DNA from: a virus
Length of the DNA stretch: 22,886 bases
Strand: one strand, 5' to 3'
IMG/VR virus record: IMGVR_UViG_3300023219_000675
Coordinates: 1-22,886 of that record
Below, in pieces: positions 5,784-14,176 of the stretch; within the stretch, counting starts at the first letter, position 1; each line of letters starts with the position of its first letter. Both the position numbers and the translations under genes were made by a program. The notes under the pieces are model-generated. The model saw only the letters and a list, made by a program, of their open reading frames with translations. It had not been told where the DNA came from and ran no database searches.

Positions 5784-6262
5784 GCTCTTTCCAATGCGTC
5801 TATGAAGTCTTGTTCGGTGGCGGCTCCGGCAGAAGAGTTCCAAAATTGCTTATAAATACCCGCCAAGGCCTCCAGATCGTCGCTGGGAGGCAGTTTGAAT
5901 GGGTGACGGTAGTATTGTAGCCGACAGGCTGCTGTGGCGTAACGCGCGTTATAGAGGTTCCACTGGTTATCTACGGAAAGACCTTTTTCGGCGAAACGCT
6001 CCAGTTGCGTCAGTCTATCTGGTTTCCACGGATGTGACGGATCAGGACCAATTAGATAATGATTGAACAAATCTTTGAATGTGTTTGGCTCGTGTTGATA
6101 GAGACCCATCGCCGGGCCGCCGTCTTGGTGGTGATATCTCAGTCCACCAGACTCATGCAGGGCGGTCCCCAAGAGGAGCTTTACAGCAGCGCCGGAGTGC
6201 ATACCCAGATCGAGCAGAACCGGCGTTATGATTTTCTGAGCAAATATTTCAGCCGATTTCAT
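5780..6262 (-). CDS. Lysozyme/transglycosylase-like endolysin
   Basis: A 160-residue protein, started at ATG 6262 because it overlaps the upstream stop as ATGA and follows GGAAG; starts at 6274 and 6283 would only add a few residues. It has the goose-lysozyme/SLT-like pattern LLGTALHESGG with probable catalytic Glu37, then GGPAMGLYQHEP (the Q.EP motif near residues 49-59) and NARYATAACRLQYYR. The expected role is cleavage of peptidoglycan glycan strands at lysis. It has no signal peptide, so it would need a holin; small membrane genes lie on both sides. It could alternatively be virion-associated, but its place in the lysis cluster favours endolysin. Confidence 0.78.
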   Translation of the reverse strand: MKSAEIFAQKIITPVLLDLGMHSGAAVKLLLGTALHESGGLRYHHQDGGPAMGLYQHEPNTFKDLFNHYLIGPDPSHPWKPDRLTQLERFAEKGLSVDNQWNLYNARYATAACRLQYYRHPFKLPPSDDLEALAGIYKQFWNSSAGAATEQDFIDALERA

Positions 6263-6486
6263 CTTTTCTTCCATACATTCCATATACCGACAGCACTACT
6301 TACAAAAGAGACTATAACACCAGATAGAATGATCAATCCGCCGTTTGTAAAGCCAAGTCCGTCAATCGGATATTGATTGAGAAGATTCTCCTGTGTCTTT
6401 TCGATAATATCAACGCTCGCTGCCGTCCCCGTCGCCATCCAGCCTATCATCTGAGGCTTCATGTCTGTCAGAATGTGATTTATCAT
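6259..6486 (-). CDS. Small membrane protein, holin candidate
   Basis: A 75-residue protein with one strong hydrophobic segment near the C-terminus (NGGLIILSGVIVSFVSSAVG) and a basic tail (WNVWKKR). The N-terminal 40 residues are soluble and include DIIEKTQENLLNQYPID. Both ends show ATGA overlaps: the start with the upstream multi-pass gene, the stop with the endolysin. Internal ATGs (6462, 6450, 6438) are also possible starts and would reduce the overlap with the gene at 6410-6577. It is directly upstream of the endolysin, a usual holin place. One membrane segment with a soluble N-terminus would fit a pinholin or antiholin, but this is inference. Confidence 0.62.
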   Translation of the reverse strand: MINHILTDMKPQMIGWMATGTAASVDIIEKTQENLLNQYPIDGLGFTNGGLIILSGVIVSFVSSAVGIWNVWKKR

Positions 6487-6577
6487 TTCGAGCGGCCCAT
6501 GCCTTTATGGCCATGTAAAAGATTTGGAATGCGGCGGCGAGAATAATGATTCCCCCTAACCACTGTGCGTCGGTCAC
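6410..6577 (-). CDS. Overlapping small membrane protein with acidic tail
   Basis: A GTG-started, 55-residue frame lying across the junction of two other genes. It has a neat N-terminal membrane segment (WLGGIIILAAAFQIFYMAIK) followed by a highly charged tail (RNDKSHSDRHEASDDRLDGD). This amphipathic split and its codon choice look coding, whereas the overlapped C-terminus of the upstream gene (residues 141-171, many Arg/His) looks like a shadow. It overlaps 95 nt of the gene at 6483-6998 and 77 nt of the gene at 6259-6486, in different frames. The ribosome site is weak. It could be a holin-type protein. I cannot decide from one sequence which of the frames are all translated. Confidence 0.5.
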   Translation of the reverse strand: MTDAQWLGGIIILAAAFQIFYMAIKAWAARNDKSHSDRHEASDDRLDGDGDGSER

Positions 6578-6998
6578 GATAAATCTGCCATCCAGTGATT
6601 AAAAGCTGTAGGCCGAACAATGCCGTTAAATACCAATAGTATTGATTTGAATTTATCTGTGGAAGGATTTGAATGTTCCCAATTTTGATGCCCACAAATG
6701 CGGCATGACCGAGAATCATAAATCCGTAAATTGTTCCGATCACCCAAACCCATCTCATCCAAACCTGCCGCCTGTGCAAGAAAATTAAAACATAACTCAA
6801 CAATATCATACCAGACGCAAAGTCAGCAATTAAATAAACTTCGAGTGGTATGTTCTGACCCATCCACTGAGCGATCTGTGCCATACTCCAGCCTGTAAAA
6901 AGTAATCCGGCAACCAGAGTTGTGACATTCCAGTGGAAAAGAGACCAGACAAAAAGAAATGTCGTGACTGAACCAAATATTATCGATTCAAGGTGCAT
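6483..6998 (-). CDS. Multi-pass membrane protein in the lysis region
   Basis: A 171-residue protein with about five hydrophobic segments: SIIFGSVTTFLFVWSLF, VTTLVAGLLFTGWSMAQIA, VYLIADFASGMILLSYVLIF, WVWVIGTIYGFMILGHAAFV and YLTALFGLQLLITGWQIY. The last 31 residues are basic and overlap another frame. The start ATG overlaps the upstream stop by one base (TGATG), and the stop overlaps the next ATG as ATGA. The aromatic multi-helix pattern resembles uncharacterised membrane proteins encoded near lysis genes of marine and soil phages. A role in lysis timing or exclusion is possible but not shown. Confidence 0.68.
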   Translation of the reverse strand: MHLESIIFGSVTTFLFVWSLFHWNVTTLVAGLLFTGWSMAQIAQWMGQNIPLEVYLIADFASGMILLSYVLIFLHRRQVWMRWVWVIGTIYGFMILGHAAFVGIKIGNIQILPQINSNQYYWYLTALFGLQLLITGWQIYRDRRTVVRGNHYSRRRIPNLLHGHKGMGRSK

Positions 6999-7165
6999 CA
7001 GCAGTGTGGATCATTACCACCTGAAAATGGAGGACAATGAGACGCAATGGTCACATCTTGCTGCATACGGTCAAGTACCTCGTTTAACTGGTCATCTGCC
7101 AGATTTCTTAAACTGTTGATAGCGTTTTCGATGGCTTCGATTCTTTGTCTTGCGCCCATTTCCAT
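6998..7165 (-). CDS. Small helical hypothetical protein
   Basis: A 55-residue protein starting MEMGARQRIEAIENAINS. AAGGAA about 8 nt upstream favours ATG 7165 over ATG 7159. The first 35 residues form a helix with heptad-like spacing (RIEAIENAINSLRNLADDQL, then NEVLDRMQQ). The tail has two Cys with Pro/Gly (HCPPFSGGNDPHC). The stop overlaps the next ATG (TGATG). It is the first gene after the tailspike and probably the start of the lysis segment. I do not recognise a family. Confidence 0.6.
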   Translation of the reverse strand: MEMGARQRIEAIENAINSLRNLADDQLNEVLDRMQQDVTIASHCPPFSGGNDPHC

Positions 7166-7215
7166 TTTTCATTTCCTTCAGTGGATTAAATCATGAAATA
7201 TAGTTGCTAACTTCA

Positions 7216-9207
7216 TCAGTATTTTAACCTTATAAACAAAGTACCCAACGTTCCACCGCTGGCAAAGTTATATTCAGAAAACACCGGGTCTGCTGCAAGT
7301 GTAGCTGTAAATACATTTATAATACGAGCTGATCCGGAAATATCTATTGTATAAATAACCGTTCTGTTAAATGGTTCAGCCCCGGTTCCTATTTCTCCAT
7401 ATCCAAAAAGTTCAACTTGATAAAGTCCCGATCCAGAAGCCCATCCTATATCCAAAGACATATTATTTGCAGACGATATAGCAGAAAGTGGAAGATCAGG
7501 CCCACTTATTTGTGTAAAGGTGAAAACCTGGGGAGTAGCCCCATCTGTTTCTATCTTATAAACTGATTCTTCGGTCAGGAAAGGAGATGAACCGCTTGTT
7601 CGATAGTCTCCACCTCCATTAAGAAAGTTATTTTTCACATTGTGATTGTCTGCATTGGGCTGACCACCAAATGTCGAGGCGAAATTATGAAATGGTAAAC
7701 CTCCATCCTCGCCATATTGACCCGTCATTGTAATCCAGTCACCTGCACGGGTTCTGACAAGGGCCGTCAGTGCAGTGGCAACAACAACATTTGCAATAAG
7801 TTCATTTCCTTCCACATACAAATTATTGCACGCAGCAAAGTCCATCAGGAAATTTTCAGTTGTTTCTGAGCCGATCACAGTATTATTTATGACCTTCAAA
7901 CTATCATTCACCTGACCTTGAATCATGAAACAAGTATTATTGGAAATAATATTTCCCGAAGTCTTCGCTGGATCAGTATTTAAAGTTGCTGTTGAAATTT
8001 TCAGATCACTAATTCTCGGGACTGTTAAATTTTCAGTCTGGATTCGTCCGGAATTGCCGTCAACAAGATTATTCTTTGCCTCAAAATTCCCCGCATCTAT
8101 CTCAATATCAATGGTTCCGGAAATCCGGCTATTGATAAATTTGTTTTCATTTCCGTAAGTAAGCGCTATTGCTTGGCGGGTTTGACCAAATATCTCACAA
8201 TCATCTACAATATTATTGTCGGATGAATCCGTTAAGCGCCCAGTTTGCTGTCCTAGCAAAATACCATCACCGCGTGGATCAAAAATCTTCAGACGCTCCA
8301 TCTTGCAATTATTGCTGCCCCAGACTCTTATGCTATGCGAAAAATTATCTCCCCCCCCTGTTTGGGTAGCCTTTTGACCATCCATAGAGAAATCTCTCAG
8401 AATAACATTCTCCACCCCCGCAGAGGCATCGCCCAGTTCAATACCAGCATTTCCGGTAGTTGCATGAGGAATAAATTTAAATATTGAAGAAACGCCTTCA
8501 CCTTCAATAATAATATTGGATGGTGGATTTAAAGTATCATGGAAATAAGTGCCAACTAATAACCGCCATGTCCCCCCTCCCAATACTCCAAGAGCACCGA
8601 GCAATGCTTGTATTGCTATAGTATCATCAGTAGTTCCATCTCGTTTTGCATTAAACCATTCTGCAAGAAAAGGCCCATCGACGAGCATCAGCCACCTTCC
8701 CGTTCCACCTTCATCTGTCGCTAATATAGTTCCTGCATTGGCTGTGGCGGTTGATGCCGCAATGAATTGAAAAATAACAGGTTCTATGTCTCCTGCTGTA
8801 TTACGACCATTGACTTGACGTAATGTACCATCTGTTAAGGTTGCCTTCAAAAGCGCTGTCAAAGCGGCATAGGTATCCACCGAGGCCGTTCCGGTCACAT
8901 CTATCTGTGTGATATTGGAAACATTATCCCGTGCCCAGATTTCCGAACCGCCGGGAGCGGCTAAAAGACGAACATTGTAGGAAAGCTGTTGCAGGAAAAT
9001 AGCCGCATCCGGAAACGGACGTCCATCTGACCCCAATATAACCGGATTTGGATTTTCATTACCTGGGGTTAAATCCTTATCGGTGAAAGTATCCTGATCT
9101 GTAGTTGTTGATCCAGCCTCCAAAAATTCCACCGCTCCGCCAGAAACAGGATCACCATTGAGATCAAGAAACTGAGGATTGGGGTTGCTGAGATAATTAC
9201 CCGCCAT
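7216..9207 (-). CDS. Tailspike protein with P22-like head-binding domain and beta-helix
   Basis: A 663-residue protein, started at ATG 9207 behind GGAAGA (11-nt overlap with the previous gene). Residues 1 to about 100 (SNPNPQFLDLNGDPVSGGAV, GSDGRPFPDAAIF, YNVRLL) match the P22-tailspike-type particle-binding domain that docks on the portal/tail hub. From about residue 190, FNAKRDGTTDDTIAIQALL and GGGTWRLLVGTYF open a pectate-lyase-type parallel beta-helix, with repeated Asn/Asp-rich turns (NNCKMERLKIFDPRGDGILL, NNIVDDCEIFGQ, ENKFINSRISG). The C-terminal region of about 140 residues is beta-rich and probably trimerises. The protein should bind, and perhaps cleave, host surface polysaccharide. 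The catalytic residues and the sugar cannot be named. It takes the gene 9 place of P22. Confidence 0.88.
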   Translation of the reverse strand: MAGNYLSNPNPQFLDLNGDPVSGGAVEFLEAGSTTTDQDTFTDKDLTPGNENPNPVILGSDGRPFPDAAIFLQQLSYNVRLLAAPGGSEIWARDNVSNITQIDVTGTASVDTYAALTALLKATLTDGTLRQVNGRNTAGDIEPVIFQFIAASTATANAGTILATDEGGTGRWLMLVDGPFLAEWFNAKRDGTTDDTIAIQALLGALGVLGGGTWRLLVGTYFHDTLNPPSNIIIEGEGVSSIFKFIPHATTGNAGIELGDASAGVENVILRDFSMDGQKATQTGGGDNFSHSIRVWGSNNCKMERLKIFDPRGDGILLGQQTGRLTDSSDNNIVDDCEIFGQTRQAIALTYGNENKFINSRISGTIDIEIDAGNFEAKNNLVDGNSGRIQTENLTVPRISDLKISTATLNTDPAKTSGNIISNNTCFMIQGQVNDSLKVINNTVIGSETTENFLMDFAACNNLYVEGNELIANVVVATALTALVRTRAGDWITMTGQYGEDGGLPFHNFASTFGGQPNADNHNVKNNFLNGGGDYRTSGSSPFLTEESVYKIETDGATPQVFTFTQISGPDLPLSAISSANNMSLDIGWASGSGLYQVELFGYGEIGTGAEPFNRTVIYTIDISGSARIINVFTATLAADPVFSEYNFASGGTLGTLFIRLKY

Positions 9208-11884
9208 TTTGATCTTCCAATGCGATTGCGATATGACCCAAACCAATGGCTTCCAACATGCGGAAAGCAGCCCGTCTGTTTTTTGTAGCCCTTACCTGGG
9301 TGAGTTGAACCATGATTTCAGGATTAGCCAGAATATTATCCAGTGAACGGATGGTCGATTCCCTGTTGGTTCTGAGAAGTCCGGTTAAAGCCCTTCCTTC
9401 CCGTGTCAGGGGGGGAAAGGTTACTCTAAGTAATCCCTGGACCACGCTTCCCGGCTCTCCTGCAGCCTGCATAGCCTGAATAGCTGCGGCATCGGTAGGA
9501 CGCATTCTGGTGGTATCGAGAGCTTCCGTGAAAACCTCAAATCCGCGCCGCCATCTGGGTCCCATAATCCGGGTCAGTTCTTCAACGATTTCCTTGTTCT
9601 GGGATAGTCCGACCAGACTGGTAAAATCCAGCCTTCCGGGTTCCTGAGAAGTGGCGCGGGTGCTGGCACGACGCAACTGGGCAAGGGTGGCTTTTTGAAA
9701 TTCTTCAAAGACAACTGGATCACGTTTGGCAATGATCCGTGCCCGGCGCAGATTTTCCGGAATATCTCTGGCCCGTCCACTGAAGACCCGGTTCATAACC
9801 TGTGTCGGATCGAGTTTCTGGAGATTCATTCCGAAAGTGCGATTGAGATCATCGGTGATCCGGGTCAACCGGGTCGTCAGTCTTTCGGATTCACCCAAAG
9901 TGCCGCTCAGTGTTGAAAGTGTTTTGTTTGTTTCTTCATCAAAGAAAGCGTTCAGAACGGTCTGGTTTTTGTTGCGGAAATCCTTGAATCTCTTTGCTGT
10001 CATTCTGCCCGTTTTTGGATCAAGAGCCGCCTCACGCATTGCCGACAGTAATCCTTGTTGAATTTCCAGTCTTGCTCCCGGCTGGAATTGAAAAGTCGGA
10101 TCGCTGAAGACATCGGCCATCTTGCGGGCCAAATCAGGACTTCTTAAAATGGTTGGAATTACTCTATCATCGGCCAGTCTGAATCCACCGCCCTCTGCCG
10201 GTTGTAACAATCTTCCGACCAGACCCCTATCTATCCGGCCTTTTGCAGCGGCGAAATCGGCCTCCAGATTAACCATATCCAGGGCAATGTCCGGCCTTCC
10301 TCTGAGGGCGGCACCACGGGCGATTTCAAGCGATTCTATCAGGGATTCGATCTGTCCGATATTTCGTCGAGGAGAAAGATTCTTTCTGATCAGGCGTCGT
10401 TCGGCACGAAGATCGGAGAGGGCTCTTTGTACAACTTCGAAAGAAGCCACACCCTCACTGGCTCCAATCGCATCTTCAATCACTGTTCTATTTTCCGGTG
10501 CAAGCGAAGCAAATATATCTTCATCCAACTGTTTTAATGATCGTCTTGCCGTCAATGCAATAGGGGCCAGACTGACCTGTGTATCTCCGGTTGCCGCTCT
10601 TAATTGGTCATAACGGGCGTCAAAGCGGGTTTCCAGTGCGTCTCTCTCACCTTCGAGGGTGGCTCGGATGGCTGCGCCAGCATCAATTGCCTGAACGGTG
10701 GTTAATTGTTCCTGCCGCTGTAAACCAACATCAAAGGCTTGCAATTGACGACGTTGTTCAGCTATGGCCGCTTGTGGAGCCTGACGGGCGACCTGTTGTA
10801 ACTGTCGGCCCGCCACAGCCGTCGGAACACCTTCCGGACCGAGAACCTGTTCTGCCGCTTGTTCAACAGCTTCGAATTGTTGTCTTCGTTGCGCGCGTAA
10901 TTGTTCGCCGGGAGGTCTGGCGCGGATCGCTTCGGTGGCTCCTCTGAGTTCTCTGGATTGAACAGCGGCCACATCCCGCAAGACTTGTTCGGTATTCAAG
11001 GGCAGATCGGTACCAAAACTTTCCGAAAACTCGGCCTGAAGCCTTCTGCCGGCTGTCAGTCCTTCCTCTAAAGCCGGCCCGCCAAATTCTTCCAATACTC
11101 CGGCAGGCGCGGTTGGTGTGGGGGCTCCCCGCAAGAGACGTCTTACACCCGTTCCCACACCAAAGGTCAGAGCATCAATCGCTGCCGCTTGTCCGGCTTC
11201 GGTGGCGGCCATAATGGCTTGTTCGCGTGCCGTAAGATCGGGATTAACATCTAAGGCTCGGCCAATTTCCAGACGGATAGCCTCACCGATTCCTGCCCCC
11301 AATCCAGCTCCAGCAATACCTCCTGGCGCACCTCCTGCCAAGGCTCCAGCCACCCCTCCGACAACTTCGGGTACTGCCACGGCAGCGGCACCGGGTATAG
11401 CACCAATATCTGCCGGATCAAATCCGGGTGGATTAAAGAATTCTTCCTGACCTGTTTCAGGGTTGATAAACGTAATTCTTCCTCCAATTTCAGGACGTTG
11501 GCCGATAGTAACAGGCTGACCGAATTGTTGTTCCAGAGTAATTCTAGCTCCCTCCGAAGGATCGGCAGCAAATCCGGCCCTTGCTCGGGCACTGATTTCA
11601 GCCCCTCCGGGCGCTATTCCGGCAGCAGCACCCAAAACACCGGGCGTTGGAGGAACGGTTGGTTCAACACCAGCGGCTCGTGCAAAAGTCCCAGCAAGCG
11701 GGTCCAGTGGTGTTGGTGGCACGGCGCCGATGACTTGCTGTTGCTCTGCGGTTAACGGAGGTAAGCCCAATAAACCTCTTTGTGTAAGTTCATCGATTAC
11801 AAATTCTCGGGGGTTCGCTGTTCCATCGGGAATCTGGGCAACGATTTGTCTGCCATCAGGTAAAATAACTTCAACCTCTGCCAT
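9197..11884 (-). CDS. Large DNA-ejection (internal virion) protein, P22 gp16 position
   Basis: An 895-residue protein. The N-terminal about 45 residues (EVEVILPDGRQIVAQIPDGT) form a small beta module also seen on other phage ejection proteins. Residues about 165-205 are a Gly/Ala-rich hydrophobic stretch (VVGGVAGALAGGAPGGIAGA, then GLGAGIGEAIRLEIGRA) that could insert in membranes. The remainder is almost wholly helical, rich in Arg, Gln and Glu, with coiled-coil parts around 330-420. By order it is the third of three ejection proteins (gp7, gp20, gp16 in P22), stored in the capsid and delivered through the envelope ahead of the DNA. There is no sequence match I can vouch for. The start overlaps the upstream stop by 1 nt (TAATG). 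Confidence 0.8.
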   Translation of the reverse strand: MAEVEVILPDGRQIVAQIPDGTANPREFVIDELTQRGLLGLPPLTAEQQQVIGAVPPTPLDPLAGTFARAAGVEPTVPPTPGVLGAAAGIAPGGAEISARARAGFAADPSEGARITLEQQFGQPVTIGQRPEIGGRITFINPETGQEEFFNPPGFDPADIGAIPGAAAVAVPEVVGGVAGALAGGAPGGIAGAGLGAGIGEAIRLEIGRALDVNPDLTAREQAIMAATEAGQAAAIDALTFGVGTGVRRLLRGAPTPTAPAGVLEEFGGPALEEGLTAGRRLQAEFSESFGTDLPLNTEQVLRDVAAVQSRELRGATEAIRARPPGEQLRAQRRQQFEAVEQAAEQVLGPEGVPTAVAGRQLQQVARQAPQAAIAEQRRQLQAFDVGLQRQEQLTTVQAIDAGAAIRATLEGERDALETRFDARYDQLRAATGDTQVSLAPIALTARRSLKQLDEDIFASLAPENRTVIEDAIGASEGVASFEVVQRALSDLRAERRLIRKNLSPRRNIGQIESLIESLEIARGAALRGRPDIALDMVNLEADFAAAKGRIDRGLVGRLLQPAEGGGFRLADDRVIPTILRSPDLARKMADVFSDPTFQFQPGARLEIQQGLLSAMREAALDPKTGRMTAKRFKDFRNKNQTVLNAFFDEETNKTLSTLSGTLGESERLTTRLTRITDDLNRTFGMNLQKLDPTQVMNRVFSGRARDIPENLRRARIIAKRDPVVFEEFQKATLAQLRRASTRATSQEPGRLDFTSLVGLSQNKEIVEELTRIMGPRWRRGFEVFTEALDTTRMRPTDAAAIQAMQAAGEPGSVVQGLLRVTFPPLTREGRALTGLLRTNRESTIRSLDNILANPEIMVQLTQVRATKNRRAAFRMLEAIGLGHIAIALEDQNGG

Positions 11885-13107
11885 TATTGTCTCAAATCTA
11901 TGATAAGACGGCCAACCGGATCACGTTGTTCACCAATAAATTCAGGCGAAACAAGCTCCGGAACAGCAAGATTGGAAGCCTGAGCGCGGAACCGGACACC
12001 CTCACTGAGACGGCGGAAATCATCAATGAATATTTGTCTGAGAATTAACGGATCGGATTGATTTTGTCCCAATGTTTCCAATTGATTGGAAATATCTTTG
12101 TCTGACAATGCTCTGCCACTGCCTAAACCACTGGCAATAGCACGTTGAATCGCTAGAGCAAGAAAGGCATTCTTAACACGGGCATTTTCTCCAGCCAATC
12201 CTCCGGCCTGGAACGCGCCTTTGAAGTTATTCTGGTCAAAAGCCTTGGAACCGCTTTCAAATTCCACTCCAGCCCGGCTGGCTAGTGTTCTGACTTCCTG
12301 TCTTAACCGGTTTCCCACATTGGCCAGACCGGCTGTCAGAGTATTGGCTCCACCTTCACCGACAATCTCAAGCAACTGCTGACCTGCGGCACCGAAGGAA
12401 TTTACGGCTGCGGCTTGTTCATTGATATCGATTTGCAATTTGCCAAGTTGAACAGGTGTCCCAAATGGAGCGCGGCGTTCAAATTGTTCAATTCTCTTAA
12501 TTCGTTCAACTTGTTGGAAGTTGGGATCGGCTGCCAGTCTATCAGCTTCCGGTGAATCTCTTCTCACATCTTGAATCTCACCTGTAGTGGGATTCTCAAA
12601 CTGGATAAATGCACCGGTCGGCTCTTCAATGCCGAGTTCTTCCAGAGGTAGGCCCGACACCGCTCCAAACTCAGCAATCATTTCTTTGGCAAAGTCTCGT
12701 ATCTCATCATCTGTCTTGTCATCAAGACTAGTACCCTGATCTTCCAATCCCTGAACGAATTCAGGAAAAGCCGTCCGAAGAAAAGTTAAAGGACTGGCTG
12801 AATCTCTAACAAGGATCGCTCCCCGTACTGTTTGTATCGCTTCTCGTTTTTCTTGTGCCTGTTCTTGTGTAATCTGGGTTTGCTGAAATTCTTGGGCTTG
12901 AATTGCGCGTTGTGGGTCGAGTGCAAACATTTGTGCAAGCACATTCTGGTCCCCATCTTGCAGATGCTGCTGTAATAACGGATTGAATTGAGCGGCACGC
13001 TGGGCCAGAATGTTTTGTTGCTGGTTGGCCTGACGGGCACCAATGATCTGTTCTCTCTGCAAAAGAGCATTGCCAACATTAAAAGTTCCGAATTGACCGT
13101 CTGTCAT
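11884..13107 (-). CDS. DNA-ejection protein, P22 gp20 position
   Basis: A 407-residue, Gln- and Ala-rich helical protein. The N-terminal 90 residues are strongly Gln-rich (ALLQREQIIGARQANQQQN, QEFQQTQITQEQAQEKREAI). The middle carries a short FENPTTGEIQDVRRDSPEAD segment, and the C-terminal half (from about residue 225) resembles helical modules of podophage injection proteins (ARVKNAFLALAIQRAIASGL, then GSGRALSDKDI). The Gln-rich start and its place between the gp7-like and gp16-like genes support a role as an internal virion protein released at DNA entry. The stop overlaps the next ATG by 1 nt and the start overlaps the previous stop as ATGA. Confidence 0.8.
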   Translation of the reverse strand: MTDGQFGTFNVGNALLQREQIIGARQANQQQNILAQRAAQFNPLLQQHLQDGDQNVLAQMFALDPQRAIQAQEFQQTQITQEQAQEKREAIQTVRGAILVRDSASPLTFLRTAFPEFVQGLEDQGTSLDDKTDDEIRDFAKEMIAEFGAVSGLPLEELGIEEPTGAFIQFENPTTGEIQDVRRDSPEADRLAADPNFQQVERIKRIEQFERRAPFGTPVQLGKLQIDINEQAAAVNSFGAAGQQLLEIVGEGGANTLTAGLANVGNRLRQEVRTLASRAGVEFESGSKAFDQNNFKGAFQAGGLAGENARVKNAFLALAIQRAIASGLGSGRALSDKDISNQLETLGQNQSDPLILRQIFIDDFRRLSEGVRFRAQASNLAVPELVSPEFIGEQRDPVGRLIIDLRQ

Positions 13108-13802
13108 CCGAGAAATCCTCCTCCAGCAATGGCAGGTAGAGCGAATTGTTGAGTAGAAGGAGGTGGTGGATTTGATCCGGGAAGTGTCAGGAAATTACTT
13201 AAGCCGCCCTGAATGGCTCTGTTCAAACCAGAGAGTCCACGACCAAACGCTTGGGCTCCACCGGTGATACCGGAAGCTCTCGCGGCAGCGCCTTGCGTCA
13301 GGAAGTTACTGCCAATCAACGCTGTTTGTTGGGCACCCTGACCGGCGAGGAAATTAGCATTGCCTAAGGCCAGATTTTGTATGGGGTTCTGAAATCCAGT
13401 CAGAAAGTTTTGATTGGCCAGTCCAATCGCGTTAGCCTGCAAGGCATCTAGTGTGCCTCCACCTGCTAATCCGCCTCGGGCAGCCGCACTTCGTTCGATG
13501 GCTTGCTGGGAACGATCCAGAGCAAATTGAAAACCCGGCGTTCCCTGAAAGTCTGGTGCTTGGCCTCCAAGGCCGAGAATCCCTCTTAAAGCATTTAATG
13601 CCTCAGTTTCTGCCTCTCTGCGGGGCGCGGTAAAACCCAGACTCTGTTCAAAAGCTTCTTGCTGACGTCCAGCGGCTTCCACACCGGCCTGTTCTTGGAG
13701 AAGACCGGCACGTCTCTGAGCTTTGGATTCTTTGACTCCGGCAGCGATAGCGAGTCCACCACCGATTATAGCACCACCTGCGACTATTGCGAGAGGAGGC
13801 AT
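13104..13802 (-). CDS. DNA-transfer protein, P22 gp7-like
   Basis: A 232-residue protein beginning with a Gly/Ala hydrophobic segment (PPLAIVAGGAIIGGGLAIAA), then a charged helix and the diagnostic stretch TPGFQFALDRSQQAIERSAA followed by ARGGLAGGGTLDALQ, GLANQNFLTGFQN and Gly/Asn-rich repeats. The TPGFQFALDQG..AI.RSAAARGGL.SG.tl.AL pattern is typical of gp7-type ejection proteins of P22-like phages. These are packaged inside the capsid and help DNA cross the envelope. AAGGAAAG precedes the start, and the start lies inside the end of the GNAT gene (19-nt overlap). The C-terminus is proline-rich and then Gly/Phe-rich. Confidence 0.87.
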   Translation of the reverse strand: MPPLAIVAGGAIIGGGLAIAAGVKESKAQRRAGLLQEQAGVEAAGRQQEAFEQSLGFTAPRREAETEALNALRGILGLGGQAPDFQGTPGFQFALDRSQQAIERSAAARGGLAGGGTLDALQANAIGLANQNFLTGFQNPIQNLALGNANFLAGQGAQQTALIGSNFLTQGAAARASGITGGAQAFGRGLSGLNRAIQGGLSNFLTLPGSNPPPPSTQQFALPAIAGGGFLG

Positions 13803-14176
13803 TGATCTTTCCTTATTTCAAACCATTCCACCAGAGGACCGCCGGACATGCTTTCAGCGATTCCATAGGATTTTAATCCGGCCCATCGAGCCATCAACTT
13901 TGCCGGACGGTCTTCGACGGGGATTCTTCCGATCACCGTATGCACCCCGGCATGGAAAACATAATCGAGCGCATCCTTGCACGCCTGAACAGCGTGTTTG
14001 CCACGACCTTTCGGATGAAAGAAAAAATGCGCCTCGACAATCGAGCCATAAGGTGTAACTGGATCAAAGAAAAATCCTCCATAATCTGTAACCAATATTA
14101 AACATTGTTCAGGCGGCTCTATCTCAGCAAGAGCAAAAATAAATGCCCGGTCGGATTCAACCGCTTCCCTGATCAT
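13784..14176 (-). CDS. GNAT-fold protein in P22 gp14 position
   Basis: A 130-residue protein with a GNAT layout: strand SIVEAHFFFHPKGRGKHAVQ containing the acyl-CoA pyrophosphate loop (GRGKHA), helix ACKDALDYVF, strand VHTVIGRIPVEDRPAKLMA and the final LKSYGIAE segment. Many podophages have such a protein here: T7 gp13-type and DUF2824-type (P22 gp14) head-assembly proteins share this fold. It lies between the gp26-slot gene and the gp7-like gene, as gp14 does in P22. I infer a role in head or injectosome assembly rather than, or besides, acetylation. The overlap with the previous gene is ATGA. Confidence 0.82.
   Translation of the reverse strand: MIREAVESDRAFIFALAEIEPPEQCLILVTDYGGFFFDPVTPYGSIVEAHFFFHPKGRGKHAVQACKDALDYVFHAGVHTVIGRIPVEDRPAKLMARWAGLKSYGIAESMSGGPLVEWFEIRKDQCLLSQ

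Noticed and set aside
7178-7216. A 12-codon minus-strand micro-ORF coupled to the tailspike stop by TGATG
   Set aside because: Too short to support. The ATG arises from the stop context, and the following gene has its own ribosome site. The gap at 7166-7215 otherwise holds nothing I can support.
10122-10613. Long plus-strand frames opposite the gp16-like gene (also 10579-10947 and 11118-11450)
   Set aside because: They are rich in Ser, Arg, Pro and Ala, as expected for the reverse complement of a Gln/Arg/Ala-rich helical protein. They lack ribosome sites or coupling.
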